This document shows, piece after piece, positions 36,984 to 47,252 of a stretch of DNA of 64,000 nucleotides. The notes below the pieces were generated by a model. It worked only from the letters and a program-made list of their open reading frames with translations, made no database searches and was not told the origin of the DNA. The translations under genes were made by a program, and so were the position numbers. Every line of letters begins with the position of its first letter. The first letter of the stretch is position 1. The DNA is from Curtobacterium flaccumfaciens (lineage in GTDB: Bacteria; Actinomycetota; Actinomycetes; Actinomycetales; Microbacteriaceae): the NCBI GenBank assembly GCA_029689965.1, contig CP121450.1, positions 3,348,001 through 3,412,000 on the forward strand, written 5' to 3'.

Positions 36984-38254
36984 TCAGTCCTTCGGTCGGG
37001 CCGCGAGCATGCGCTCCAGCGCGACCTTCGCGTCGGCCTGCACGTCCGCGGGCACCACGATCTCGTTGAGGACCTCGCCGCGGACGAGTGCCTCGAGCAC
37101 CCAGGCGAGGTAGCCCGGGTGGATCCGGTACATCGTCGAGCAGGGGCAGACGACCGGGTCGAGGCAGAAGATCGTGTGCTGCGGGTACTCGGCCGCGAGC
37201 CGGTTCACCATGTTGATCTCGGTGCCGATCGCGAAGGTCGTCGGCTCGGTGGCGGCGGCCACGGTCTTCCGGATCAGGTCGGTGCTGCCGGCGGCGTCCG
37301 CTGCGTCGACGACGGCCATCGGGCACTCCGGGTGGACGATGACCTGCACTCCGGGGTGCGCCTTCCGTGCTTCGGCGATCTGGTCGACGGTGAAGCGGCG
37401 GTGCACGGAGCAGAAGCCGTGCCAGAGGACGACGCGTGCGTCCAGCAGGGTCTGCTCGTCGTTGCCGCCCAGCGCCTTGCGCGGGTTCCACATCGGCATG
37501 AGGTCGGTGCTGATGCCCATGGCCTTGGCGGTGTTCCGGCCGAGGTGCTGGTCCGGGAAGAGAGCACGCGCTGCCCGCGCTGGAACGCCCACTCGAGGAC
37601 CGTGGCGGCGTTCGACGACGTGCAGACGATCCCGCCGTTCCGGCCGCAGAACGCCTTGAGGTCGGCGGCGGAGTTCATGTACGTCACGGGGATCACCGGC
37701 ACGCGGCCGTCGGCGTCCGGCTCGGTGCCGTACACCGCCGTGAGCTCGGCCCAGGCGGCCTCGACGCTGTCGATGTCGGCCATGTCCGCCATCGAGCAGC
37801 CGGCGGCGAGGTTCGGCAGGATGACGCGCTGGTCGTCGCGCGCGAGGATGTCGGCCGTCTCGGCCATGAAGTGCACGCCGCAGAACACGATCGCCTCGGC
37901 GTCGGGCTTCGTCAGCGCCGCGTTCGCGAGCTGGAAGGAGTCGCCGAGGAAGTCCGCGTGCCGGACGACCTCGTCGCGCTGGTAGAAGTGCCCGAGGACC
38001 ACGACCCGGTCCCCCAGGGTCGCCTTCGCTCGTTCGATGCGCTCGTGCAGTTCGTCCACGGGCGCCGTCTTGTACTCGTCCGGGATGACGCCCTGCCGTG
38101 GCGCCGAGGTCGGGATGACGTCGGACATCGACGAACCGGGCCCGTACCCGGGCCGGGCGTCGAAGTCCCAGGTGGGCACGGCGAGGTCGGGCGTGCAGGT
38201 GCTGCCCGCGGCCCTGCCGTTCGAGATGAGGTCGATGGTGGTGGCGATGGACAC
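36984..38254 (-). CDS. nadA: Quinolinate synthase A (one frameshift)
   Basis: [4Fe-4S] enzyme that condenses iminoaspartate with DHAP to quinolinate. About 423 residues. The three conserved cluster cysteines are visible in VFCGVHFMAETADIL, NGGIVCTSSNAATVLEWAF and LDPVVCPCSTMYRIHPGYLA. Other marks are VLGHFYQRDEVV and PNLAAGCSMADMA. The frame breaks near 37563 (before VLFPDQHLGRNTA). GTG start 7 bases after the nrtR stop, so one operon. Confidence 0.94.
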
Positions 38255-38261
38255 GGTGTTC

Positions 38262-38969
38262 CTATCGGTTCTGCGGCTTCTTGCCCTGCTGCAGCGGGCC
38301 GTTGTCCGCGTAGGCCAGGTCGGGGTTCGAGCGGTACAGCCGAGCCGGACGGTGCCGGCCCCCGCTCGTGGTCTCGTCCGTCGGCAGGATCGCGTCGGTC
38401 TTCTCGACCTGGCGGCGGAAGTTCGCGGGGTCGAGCGCGCGTCCGAGGACCGCCTCGTACACGCCGCGGAGTTCGGCGAGGGTGAACCGGTCCCCCAGGA
38501 ACGCCTGGGCGATCCGGGAGTACGACATCTTGTTGCGCAGCCGCCAGAGCGCGTACGCCACGATGCGGTCGTGGTCGAAGGCGAGCGGCGGGTGCTCGTC
38601 CGCGAGGAACCAGCGGACGTTCCAGTCGTCCGGCACCGAGCTCGCCTCGTCCGGGTGGACGAGCGCCCAGTACACGATCGAGACGACGCGGCTCGGCGAC
38701 CGGTCGACGTCGCCGAAGGCGTAGAGCTGCTCGAGGTACCGCGGTTGGACGTTCGTCGTCTCGCGGAGACGTGCCGCGGCCGAGTCCTCGAGCCCCTCGT
38801 CCGGACGGACCCAGCCGCCGGGGAGCGCCCACGACCCCTCGTACGGATCGGTCACCCGGCGCACGAGCGGCATCCAGAGCGCCGGGGCACCGGTGTCCGG
38901 ATGCGGGCGCAGCGCGACGATCACGGTCGAGACCGCGACGCGGATGGATGGCTCGTTAGATAGTGTCAT
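38262..38969 (-). CDS. nrtR: NrtR-type Nudix-related regulator of NAD synthesis
   Basis: 235 residues, intact. An N-terminal Nudix domain (SWALPGGWVRPDEGLEDSAA, residues about 45-80) has a degenerate box (RETTNV instead of REL-EE-G), as in NrtR regulators that bind but do not split the ligand. The C-terminal winged helix is about residues 150-225 (MSYSRIAQAFLGDRFTLAEL; DPANFRRQVEKTD). It heads the nad operon, like NdnR in Corynebacterium. An 11-bp inverted repeat overlaps its start codon, so it probably represses itself and the four nad genes when NAD (via ADP-ribose) is sufficient. Confidence 0.9.
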   Translation of the reverse strand: MTLSNEPSIRVAVSTVIVALRPHPDTGAPALWMPLVRRVTDPYEGSWALPGGWVRPDEGLEDSAAARLRETTNVQPRYLEQLYAFGDVDRSPSRVVSIVYWALVHPDEASSVPDDWNVRWFLADEHPPLAFDHDRIVAYALWRLRNKMSYSRIAQAFLGDRFTLAELRGVYEAVLGRALDPANFRRQVEKTDAILPTDETTSGGRHRPARLYRSNPDLAYADNGPLQQGKKPQNR

Positions 38970-39005
38970 GGTGACTCGAAGTGTTCGGGTTGCGATGACA
39001 CTATC
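38959..39005 (-). promoter_or_regulatory. NrtR operator candidate
   Basis: GATAGTGTCAT (38959-38969) and its perfect reverse complement ATGACACTATC (38995-39005) flank the start region. The left copy overlaps the nrtR ATG; the right copy carries a TAGTGT -10-like hexamer on the minus strand. Paired half-sites over a promoter fit autoregulation. Confidence 0.75.
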
Positions 39006-39060
39006 ACTGTGTCTCGACGAACGGGAGCGGCGGCACCGGTCCGACCGCCGGACGTGCGCC

Positions 39061-39066
39061 TACATT
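39061..39066 (+). promoter_or_regulatory. -10 box of a leaderless promoter
   Basis: TACATT lies 7 bases before the acylphosphatase ATG. Confidence 0.5.
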
Positions 39067-39073
39067 GAGCGGC

Positions 39074-39355
39074 ATGGCAACGGTGACGAGGGTGCACGCC
39101 GTCGTGTCGGGGACGGTGCAGGGGGTCGGCTTCCGCTACTGGACCGGGCAGCAGGCCGAGGGGCTGGGGCTCGCCGGCTACGCCCGGAACCTCTTCGACG
39201 GGACGGTCGAGGTCGAGGCGGAGGGCCCCGCACCGGCGGTCGACAAACTGCTGTCCCTGATCCGGACCGGCCCGCCGTCCGCCAGCGTGACGGACGTGGC
39301 GTGCCGGACGGTGGCACCCCACGGCGACGCGGCGGGGTTCTCGATCCTGCACTGA
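39074..39355 (+). CDS. acyP: Acylphosphatase
   Basis: 93 residues, intact. Hydrolyses acyl phosphates. The catalytic Arg is in SGTVQGVGFRYWT near residue 20 and the Asn in GYARNLFDGTVEVEAEG near residue 40. Normal family length. Probably leaderless. It stands alone between the NAD operon and an efflux gene. Confidence 0.93.
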   Translation: MATVTRVHAVVSGTVQGVGFRYWTGQQAEGLGLAGYARNLFDGTVEVEAEGPAPAVDKLLSLIRTGPPSASVTDVACRTVAPHGDAAGFSILH

Positions 39356-39501
39356 CCGTCCACCCGTTCGACGGCGAGCCGGCGGCCCGCGGCCCGTCGA
39401 TGTCGGCGGGAAGCGGAATAATCGAATCCACTCAGGCGGTTGCCCTGTCTGCGCGTCCCGCGCCCCCTCGTACCACCGGTCGTGATCACCAGGAGCCCCG
39501 C

Positions 39502-40978
39502 ATGTCCCAGGCCGTCGATTCAGCACCCCGCACGGGCAACGTCGCGCAGCCCTCCGCCGGCGAGACCCGGCTGGTGATCGGGCTGCTGCTCGTCTCCGCG
39601 TTCGTCGTCATCCTCAACGAGACGATCATGGGCGTGGCCCTGCCGCGGCTCATGGACGACCTCGGCATCAGCGCGGCCACCGGGCAGTGGCTCACCACGG
39701 GCTTCCTGCTCACCATGGCGGTCGTCATCCCGATCACCGGGTTCCTCCTGCAGCGCTTCAACACGCGGCCCGTGTTCGTCTGGGCGATGAGCCTGTTCTC
39801 CGCCGGCACGCTGATCGCCGTGCTCGCTCCGGGGTTCACGGTGCTGCTCCTCGGCCGCATCGTGCAGGCGAGCGGGACGGCGATCATGATGCCGCTGCTC
39901 ATGACGACCGTGCTGACGCTCATCGAGCCCGCGCACCGCGGCCGGGTGATGGGGAACATCTCCATCGTCATCTCGGTCGCACCGGCGATCGGTCCGACGC
40001 TCTCCGGCCTGATCCTCAACGCGTTCTCCTGGCGCTGGCTGTTCGGCTTCGTCCTGCCGATCGCCGTCGCCGCGCTCGTCCTCGGCATGGTCAAGGTGCG
40101 GAACGTGTCGACGCCGCGGCGCGCACCGCTCGACGTGTTCTCGGTCGTGCTGTCCGCCTTCGCGTTCGGCGGCCTCGTCTACGGCCTGTCGAGCATCGGC
40201 GAGGCCGGGACGACCGGCGTGCTCGTCCCGGTCGTGGCGCTGGTCGTGGGCGTCGTGGCGCTCGCCCTCTTCGTCCTCCGGCAGACCCGACTGCAGCGCA
40301 CCGACGACGCCCTGCTCGACCTCCGCACGTTCCGCACGCGCGGGTTCACGATCCCGATCGTCGCGATGGCGCTCAGCTTCATGGCGATGTTCGGCACGCT
40401 CATCCTGCTGCCGATCTACCTCGAGCGCGTGCTCGGGCTCGACGTCCTCAGCGTCGGCCTGCTCCTGCTCCCCGGTGGCCTGATCATGGGTCTGCTCTCC
40501 CCGTCGTCGGTCGGGTCTACGACCGTCGTGGTCCGCGTGTGCTGCTCGTGCCCGGGTCGGTCATCGTCAGCGCCGTGCTCTGGGCCCTGTCGACGGTGGG
40601 CGTCCACACGAGCGTGTGGTTCGTGCTCGGCGCGCACGTCGTGCTGAGCGTCGGTCTCGCCCTCACCTTCACGCCGCTGTTCACCGCGGCGCTGGGCGGG
40701 CTGCCCCGAAGCTGTACTCGCACGGCAGCGCGGTCCTCGGCACGGCGCAGCAGCTGGCCGGAGCTGCGGGGACGGCACTGTTCGTGACGCTGCTCACGAT
40801 CGGCGCCTCGAGCGCCGCGTCGGGCAGTGGCACGTCGGGACTGGCCGAGGCGACGGCCTCCGGCGTGAAGACCGCGTTCCTCGTCGGTGCCGTCATCTCG
40901 CTGTTCGGCATCGCGACGTCCGCCATGGTCCGCCGACCGACGACGCCCGAGGGCGCGCCGGCCCCGTCGATGCACTGA
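39502..40978 (+). CDS. MFS drug:proton antiporter, DHA2 family (two frameshifts)
   Basis: About 492 residues, 14 helices. FVVILNETIMGVALPRLMDD is motif D1; PVFVWAMSLFSAGTLIAVLA and LLGRIVQASGTAIMMPLLMT follow. Breaks near 40508 (C-run after MGLLS) and 40710 (C-run before KLYSHGSAVLGTAQQLAGAA). ATG with AGGAG 7 bases upstream. No adjacent regulator; substrate unknown. The 146 bases before it hold only an ordinary promoter region. Confidence 0.87.
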
Positions 40979-41127
40979 CACCGTCGACGCGCTGAACGGA
41001 CGACGCCGCCCTCCGTCAGCCGTCGGCGATCCGGATCGCGCTCGCTGGCGGCCGTCGCACCCCACACAGCCGGGGCGCGATGTCCGAGCGGGGCGCGAGC
41101 GGAGCCGCGCGTGGCATCGTGGACGGC

Positions 41128-42374
41128 ATGCGGTCGACGACGAGCGAGCTGAACTGGTCCGGCACGGTCACGTACACCGCCGAGCGGGTCCTCCGACCGT
41201 CGTCGATCGACGAGGCCGCCGAGATCGTCGCCCGTGAGCCGCGGGTGCACGGGCTCGGCACCCGGCACTCCTTCAACGACGTCGCCGACACCCCGGGCGT
41301 CCTGCTCGACCTCACCGGGATCCCGACCGACCTCGCGGTCGACCCGGCCGCCGGCACGGCGACGATGGGCGCCGGCACCCGGTACGGCCTGGTCGCCCCC
41401 GAGATCGACCGCGCCGGGTTCGGTCTGCACAACATGGGGTCGCTGCCGCACATCTCCCTCGGCGGCGCGATCGCGACCGGCACGCACGGCTCCGGCACCC
41501 GGCTGGGATCGCTGAGCACGGCCGTCCGGTCCTTCGAGCTGATCGGCGCCGACGGCTCCGTGCGCACCGTGAACCGCCACGAGCCCGGTTTCGACGGTGC
41601 GGTGCTGCACCTGGGGCTGCTCGGCATCGTCACCCGTGTGACCCTCGACCTCGAGCCGTCCTACCGGATGCGCCAGGACTCGTACGGGCCGATCCCCTGG
41701 GACGCGTTCACAGCGCACGTCGACGAGGTCCACGCGGCCGCCGCCTCGGTGTGCTCCTACACCGTGTTCGGCGACGAGATCAGCGCCGTCCTGCTGAAGT
41801 CCCGCGTTCCGGACGGCGCCGACGACGTGGCCGTGCCCGACGACCTGCTCGGCGCCCCGAAGCTGCCGGGTCGCCGGGCGACGGCCACCACACCGCCCGG
41901 GACGGCTCGGTCGGCCCCTGGTGGGACCGCCTGCCGCACTTCCCGATCGAGTCGGTTCCGAGCCACGGGTCCGAGGTGCAGAGCGAGCACTTCGTCCCGC
42001 TCCGGCACGCCGCCGCCGCGCTCGACGCCGTGCGGACCATGGCGGACCGGATCCAGCCGCACCTGCACGTGTGCGAACTCCGCACGATGGCCGCCGACCC
42101 GTTCTGGCTCAGTCCGTCCCAGGGTGAGGACGTGCTCTGCGTCGCGTTCACGTGGAAGAAGCACCCGGCCGAGGTTGCCGCACTCCTGCCGGACCTCGAG
42201 GCGCTCCTCGCCCCGTTCGACGGCCGACCCCACTGGGGGAAGATGAGCTCCCTGGGACGCGACGCGATCGACGGGCTGTACCCGCGCCTCCAGGCCTTCC
42301 GCGACCTCGTCGCCGCGGCGGACCCGGACCGGACGTTCGCCTCCGCGTTCGGCGAGCGCGTGCTCGGGGTCTGA
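41128..42374 (+). CDS. FAD-dependent alditol (xylitol/sorbitol) oxidase (one frameshift)
   Basis: About 415 residues of the VAO-type FAD family. GLGTRHSFNDVADTPGVLLD near residue 48 contains the His that covalently binds FAD in Streptomyces AldO. SLPHISLGGAIATGTHGSGT near residue 105 is the PP-loop region, and the C-terminal part has HVCELRTMAADPFWLSPS. It would oxidise sugar alcohols with oxygen, releasing hydrogen peroxide. The frame breaks near 41872 in a G-run. No transporter is next to it. The 149 bases upstream hold nothing clear. Confidence 0.87.
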
Positions 42375-42389
42375 CCTGCGCGCGCCTCC

Positions 42390-42475
42390 CCGAGGCGGGA
42401 CGCCGCCCCAGCATCGAGACCCCGTCCAAGCGCCGAGACGCCGTCCCAGCGCCGAGACGCCGACAGAACCGGCGG
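42390..42475. repeat. Intergenic 19-bp tandem array (CCGTCCCAGCGCCGAGACG type)
   Basis: Three units of 19 bp at 42403-42459, consensus CCGTCCCAGCGCCGAGACG, with partial units on both sides. It lies between the convergent alditol oxidase and 2H phosphoesterase genes. Its reverse complement shares CGTCTCGGCGCTGG with the 27-bp array at 59881. Confidence 0.8.
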
Positions 42476-42540
42476 CGTTTCGTGAGCCGGTGGGCGTCGG
42501 GCGAGCCGGGCGACGTGTCGAACGATCACGCTGACCCGAC

Positions 42541-43037
42541 TCAGCCGATCGGCGTCACCGTCCGCGTCTCCCCATCCCAGTGCCGGACCCGGCGACCTGC
42601 AGGGTGGGCGGCAACGAGCACTCGCGGAGCACCTCGACCGCGCGGGGCAGGTCGGCGTCGCGCACCCGGCGGGCGAAGGAGACATGCGGCGACCACCGGC
42701 CGGGCAGTGTGGCGTCGACGGCGTCCGGTGCGGCCCGGTGCACCGCGACGTGGAACGCGGCGAGCGCCGGGTCCAGGACGAGCGCCCGGACGAGGACCGA
42801 CCTGCCCGGGCCAGCCGGGAAGAGCAGCACACCGCCGAGCAGCAGCGAGTCCGGCACCGGTGCGTCGAAGACCGTCGGGACCGGCAGCGTCGGACCCGCC
42901 GCGAGCGTGACGTGCGGTGCGTTCGACGGTGCGGGGTGCCGCCCGAGACTCGGCAGTCCGGCGTCGATCAACGCCGCCCACGCCGCGCGCACCGCACCGT
43001 CCGACGGCGGGGTCAGGAGGAGCTCGATGCTGCGCAC
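42541..43037 (-). CDS. 2H phosphoesterase (2'-5' RNA ligase family) protein (one frameshift)
   Basis: About 165 residues. The two HxT/S motifs of the 2H fold are HVTLAAGP near residue 38 and HVSFARR near residue 122. GTG 43037 chosen as the first start giving SIELLLTPPSDGAVRAAWAA. The frame breaks near 42575, and the repaired tail ends WDGETRTVTPIG at TGA 42541. Such proteins split cyclic phosphates on RNA or nucleotides; the substrate is unknown. Confidence 0.8.
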
Positions 43038-43176
43038 GTACCGAGTGAACCAATCGACCGTGTGACGGCGATGTAACACGACGGAACGGAACTCGCACGG
43101 TCCCGGGCGGCCCGTCACACTCGACTGCACGCCGCGGACCACCGCGGCGCCCACAGCACCGCCCACGAGGAGCACC

Positions 43177-44132
43177 ATGTCCGCAGCACCCGTACTGCCC
43201 GAGAAGCCGAAGGGCAAGCGCCGATCGGCTGGATCATCGCCGCCGCGGTGGTCGTCGTCGCGATCGTCGTCGCCGTCATCGTCGGGGCCGTCCGCTCCGG
43301 CGACGACGACGGCGGCAACGGCGCTGCCGCAGGTGGCTCGCCGAAGACGGTCACCATCGGTGTCGCGGACAAGTCCCTCTCCTACTGGAGCACCTACGCG
43401 AAGCTCGCGAAGGAGAAGCTCGGCGTCACCGTGAAGCTGACGAACTTCGCGGACTACTCGCTGCCGAACCCGGCGCTGAAGGACGGGCAGCTCGACCTCA
43501 ACCAGTTCCAGCACATCCAGTACCTCGCCGACTACAACGTCACCTCGAACGACGACCTGCAGCCGATCGGCTCGACGGCCGTCTACCCGCTGCCGCTCTA
43601 CGCGACGAAGTACGACGAGGCGTCGGCGATCCCCGAGGGTGCGAAGATCGCGATCCCGAACGACTCGATCAACGAGGCACGCGCGCTCCTCGTCCTGCAG
43701 GGAGCGAAGCTCCTCACGCTCAAGGGCGGCGGCTCGGCCTTCTCGACCACGTCCGACATCGAGACGAAGAAGGTCGACGTCGAGCCGCTCGAGGCCTCGC
43801 AGACCGCGAACGCGCTGCAGAACGGTTCCGTGGCCGGTGCCGTCGTGAACAACAACTTCGCGACCGCAGCGGGCCTGCCGACGTCCGACGTCGTGTACCA
43901 GGACGACCCGTCCAGCGCGAGCGCCGCCCCGTACGTGAACGTCTTCGCCGCCCGCAAGGCGGACAAGGACGACAAGACGTACCTCGCCCTCGCGAAGCTG
44001 TTCCAGGACGACGCCGTGCAGAAGGTCTTCCTGAAGGACAACCCGGACGCGGTCGTCCGCGACGAGAGCGCGTCCTCGCTGCAGGACGAGCTCGCGAAGG
44101 TCGAGAAGGACGCGAAGGCGGCCAAGCGGTAG
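43177..44132 (+). CDS. metQ: Methionine ABC transporter substrate-binding protein, membrane-anchored (one frameshift)
   Basis: About 318 residues of the NlpA/MetQ family. A basic N-terminus and a single helix (GWIIAAAVVVVAIVVAVIVG) replace the usual lipoprotein signal: no lipobox cysteine is present, so the protein is tethered by a transmembrane helix. The binding domain shows KLGVTVKLTNFADYSLPNPA, LDLNQFQHIQYLADYN and NGSVAGAVVNNNFATAAGL. The frame breaks near 43222. ATG with GAGGAGC upstream. First gene of metQNI. Confidence 0.92.
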
Positions 44133-45159
44133 TGCCGGTCCTCGTCGAACTCCGCGGCGTCTCGAAGCACTACCGCCGCGCCGACACCGGCGAGACCGTG
44201 GTGGCCGTCGAGGACGTCTCCCTGGACGTGCACCAGGGAGAGGTCCTCGGCGTCATCGGGTACTCCGGCGCCGGCAAGTCCACACTCGTCCGGCTCGTCA
44301 ACGCGCTCGAGCTCCCGTCGTCGGGGAGCGTGACGGTGGCCGGTCAGGAGCTGACGTCGATCCCCGAGCGGGACCGCCGCCTGGCGCGTCGGCGCATCGG
44401 GATGATCTTCCAGCAGTTCAACCTGTTCCGCTCCCGCACCATCGCCGGCAACGTCGCGTACCCCCTCAAGGTCGCCGGCGTGCCGAAGGCCGACCGTGAC
44501 CGCCGCGTCGCGGAGCTGCTCGACTTCGTCGGTCTGCTCGACCGCGCGCACGCCTACCCGGAGCAGCTCTCCGGCGGCCAGAAGCAGCGGGTCGGCATCG
44601 CCCGGGCACTGGCCGCCGACCCCGAGCTGCTGCTCGCCGACGAGGCCACCAGCGCCCTCGACCCGGAGACCACCTCGGAGGTCCTCGGCCTGCTCCGCCG
44701 GGTCAACCGGGAGCTCGGCGTCACGATCGTCGTCATCACGCACGAGATGGACGCCGTCCGCCAGATCGCCGGCCGCGTCGCCGTGATGGAGCAGGGCCGC
44801 GTGGTGGAGGTCGGCGACGTCTACGACGTGTTCGCGAACCCGCAGACCGGCGCCGCCCGACGGTTCGTCCGGACCGCCCTGCACGACCGGCCCTCCCCGG
44901 AGACGGTGTCGCGCCTGCGGGAGCGGCACCCGGACGGCTGGTCACCGTGCAGATCACCGACGAGGCCGGCCTGCAGAACCGGATCGACGCCGTGTTCCGG
45001 TCCACGGGCGTGGCCGCCGAGCTCGTCTACGGCGGGGTCGGCGAGATCCGTGAGCGCCGCATCGGCTCGCTCACCTACGAGGTGACGGGCCCGGTCGACG
45101 ATGCCCTCGCCGAGCTCCGCGACGGCGGGGTCACGGTGGACGAGGAGGCGGCAGCGTGA
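44132..45159 (+). CDS. metN: Methionine ABC transporter ATPase (one frameshift)
   Basis: About 342 residues. Walker A GYSGAGKSTLVRLVNALELP near residue 44, signature LSGGQKQRVGIARALAADPE, Walker B ELLLADEATSALDPETTSEV, H-loop VITHEMDAV. A C-terminal NIL domain (residues about 275-342), which binds methionine for feedback, follows a break near 44938. GTG start overlaps the metQ stop by one base. Energises methionine uptake with MetI. Confidence 0.95.
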
Positions 45160-45827
45160 ACAACAGCTTCCAGAGCGTGATCGACACGTTCGACGTCTTC
45201 CTGTCCTCGGTGCGCGACACCATCGTGATGTCGCTCGTGTCGCTCGTCATCGCGGGCGTCATCGGCCTGGCGCTCGGCCTGGCGCTGTACGCCACCCGTC
45301 CCGGCAACCTCCTCGGCAACCGGGTCGCGTACACGATCCTCAACGTGGTCGTGAACCTGGTCCGTCCGATCCCGTTCGTGATCTTCCTGGCCGCCATCGC
45401 TCCGCTGTCGCGCGCGGTGGTGCAGACGACGATCGGCGTGCCCGCGGTGACCTTCGCGATCTCGCTGGCGGCGGCGTTCGCGGTGTCCCGGATCGTGGAG
45501 CAGAACCTGCTCGCGGTCGACCCCGGCGTCGTCGAGGCGGCTCGGGCATCGGGGGCGCACCCGGTGTCGATCCTGCTGACCGTGCTCATCCCCGAGGGCC
45601 TCGGACCGCTCATCCTCGGCTACACGTTCATCTACATCGGCATCGTCGACATGACGGCGCAGGGTGCGCTGATCGGCGGCGGTGGACTCGGCGAGTACGC
45701 GATCACCTACGGGTCGCAGCGCTACGACTGGTGGATCGTGTACGTCTCGGTGGCGGCGATCGTCGTCATCGTGCAGCTCGGCCAGTTCATCGGCAACCGG
45801 CTGGCGCGCGCGACCCTGCGTCGCTGA
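45156..45827 (+). CDS. metI: Methionine ABC transporter permease
   Basis: 223 residues, intact. Five or six helices; DTIVMSLVSLVIAGVIGLAL near residue 21 and the EAA loop VEAARASGAHPVSILLTVLI near residue 128. GALIGGGGLGEYAITYGSQR is typical of MetI. GTG start overlaps metN by 4 bases. End of the metQNI operon. Confidence 0.95.
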   Translation: MNNSFQSVIDTFDVFLSSVRDTIVMSLVSLVIAGVIGLALGLALYATRPGNLLGNRVAYTILNVVVNLVRPIPFVIFLAAIAPLSRAVVQTTIGVPAVTFAISLAAAFAVSRIVEQNLLAVDPGVVEAARASGAHPVSILLTVLIPEGLGPLILGYTFIYIGIVDMTAQGALIGGGGLGEYAITYGSQRYDWWIVYVSVAAIVVIVQLGQFIGNRLARATLRR

Positions 45828-46341
45828 TACGCGCCGCCGCGGGTCGGCACGCGTGCGGGCTCGCGCTCGGGTGGCCGCTCGGCGCCCGCCGAGCGGGCAA
45901 TGTCCGTCACGCTCGGCGCCGCCGAGCGGGGAATGTCCGTCACGCTCGGCGCCCGCCGAGCGGGCAATGTCCGTCACACTCGGCACCGCCGAGCCACCGG
46001 CACCGCCCGCTCGACGCGACGCGACGCGACGCGACGCGACGCGACGCGCACGGCATGTCCTACCCGCTCGGTGACGTGAGGACCGACCGACGGGAGGCAC
46101 GGGTCGGCCTGGCACCGCGCCTCCCGTCCGTCGGATGCACGTCCCGAACCGCCCCGCCGAGCGGGCGATGTCCGTCACGCTCGGCGCCGCCGAGCGATCG
46201 GAACCGCCCGCTCGACGCGACGCACACGGCGTGTCGTGCCCGCCCCGCGGCGTGGGGCCGACCGGGAGGGCGGGGCCGCCCGGGGACGCGGGGCCGACCG
46301 GGGAGGCCGAGCCCGGAGCACGCTACGGGCGAGCCCGCGGG
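45828..46341. repeat. Gene-free repeat region with 33-bp hairpin units and a pentamer run
   Basis: Three head-to-tail 33-bp units (45888-45987) and a fourth at 46156-46188. Each has arms GCCGAGCG and CGCTCGGC around the conserved loop GGCAATGTCCGTCA. After each set comes CCCGCTCGACGCGACG; at 46011-46045 its GCGAC pentamer is expanded to about seven copies, against two at 46217-46226. A diverged GGAGGC palindrome (46089-46128) lies between. No credible gene on either strand. Confidence 0.8.
46089..46128. repeat. Dispersed GGAGGC-type palindrome (diverged copy)
   Basis: GACGGGAGGC (46089-46098) pairs with GCCTCCCGTC (46119-46128); the inside is imperfect. Same family as 224-271 and 31015-31062. 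Confidence 0.7.
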
Positions 46342-47118
46342 TCACGCGGCCGGGGACTCCACGGTCTCGACGGCGCCGGTCGCGCCGGGGTGCTCGTAGT
46401 GGGCCCGCACCAGGATCGGCCGGTGGTCGGAGATGCCCGCGGGCAGGGTCTCGACGCCGGCGATGTGCAGTCCGACGCTCGTCGCGAAGTCGAAGTGCCC
46501 CGTGAACTTGCGGTAGCGCAGGTAGGTCGGCTGGTCGGAGAGCGACAGCGCGAAGCCGTGCTGCTCGATCTTCCGGCGCAGGTTCGTCTGGAACCAGGGG
46601 TAGTTGAAGTCGCCGACCATGACCGCCGGGGCCTCGTTCGAGAGGTCGCGCACGAACTGGTGGGCGGCCTCGATCTGCTTGCGGCGCAGGGAGTTCGTCG
46701 CGGTCAGGGGCGAGGCGTGGAAGGACGCGACGATGACCTCGGCGTCGGCCTCGGTGTCGCGGAGGTGCATCGCGATCAGCCGCTCGTGCGCCGGCGCGAG
46801 GACCCGGTCGTGGAGCGACTTCTGCAGCGAGTGGATGCTGAAGTCCTCGACCTCGAACCGGTCGTCGCGCTTGTAGATCGCCAGCCCGAGACGGTTCCCC
46901 TTCGTCGACGCCGCGAGTGACAGGCCGGCGACGGACGGAGCGAGGTCGTTGCTGTCGCACTCCTGCACGCAGATGACGTCGGCCTGCGAGGCCTCGGCCA
47001 GGGCGGCGAGCTCGCCGTTCGCCGTGTGCTCGCGGAGGTTGTAGCTGACGACGCGCAGCCCGGTCGGTTCCGCGGCCGTGTCGGCGGCGATCGTCCCCTG
47101 CTGCTGTGGCGCGGCCAT
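46342..47118 (-). CDS. Endonuclease/exonuclease/phosphatase family protein
   Basis: 258 residues, intact. EEP fold: LRVVSYNLREHTANGELAAL at the N-terminus (metal-site Asn), DVICVQECDSNDL (catalytic Glu), VIVASFHASPLTATN, AVMVGDFNYPWFQT (Asp and Asn) and the final SDHRPILVRAHYE (Asp-His). ATG with AGGAAGG upstream. Acts on a phosphodiester, DNA or lipid head group; substrate unknown. No signal peptide, so cytoplasmic. Confidence 0.9.
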   Translation of the reverse strand: MAAPQQQGTIAADTAAEPTGLRVVSYNLREHTANGELAALAEASQADVICVQECDSNDLAPSVAGLSLAASTKGNRLGLAIYKRDDRFEVEDFSIHSLQKSLHDRVLAPAHERLIAMHLRDTEADAEVIVASFHASPLTATNSLRRKQIEAAHQFVRDLSNEAPAVMVGDFNYPWFQTNLRRKIEQHGFALSLSDQPTYLRYRKFTGHFDFATSVGLHIAGVETLPAGISDHRPILVRAHYEHPGATGAVETVESPAA

Positions 47119-47252
47119 GCTGCCTTCCTGTTCCGGGCGTTTCCGGTCACCCTGCCGCGGCAACCGTACTCGGCCATCGCAAGCAGTTGCTGAGACTGTA
47201 GCGCGGGCCGGGTTTCGTGCGCGTGACCGCGGGGAGAACGGACGAACCGGTG

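Noticed and set aside
43038..43176. SAM riboswitch or T-box before metQ
   Set aside because: No SAM-I, SAM-II or T-box conserved blocks were found in the 139 bases; only an ordinary promoter-like region.
45888..46188. Coding repeats of a surface protein
   Set aside because: No open frame with a sensible composition runs through the units, and stops and frame changes occur between copies.
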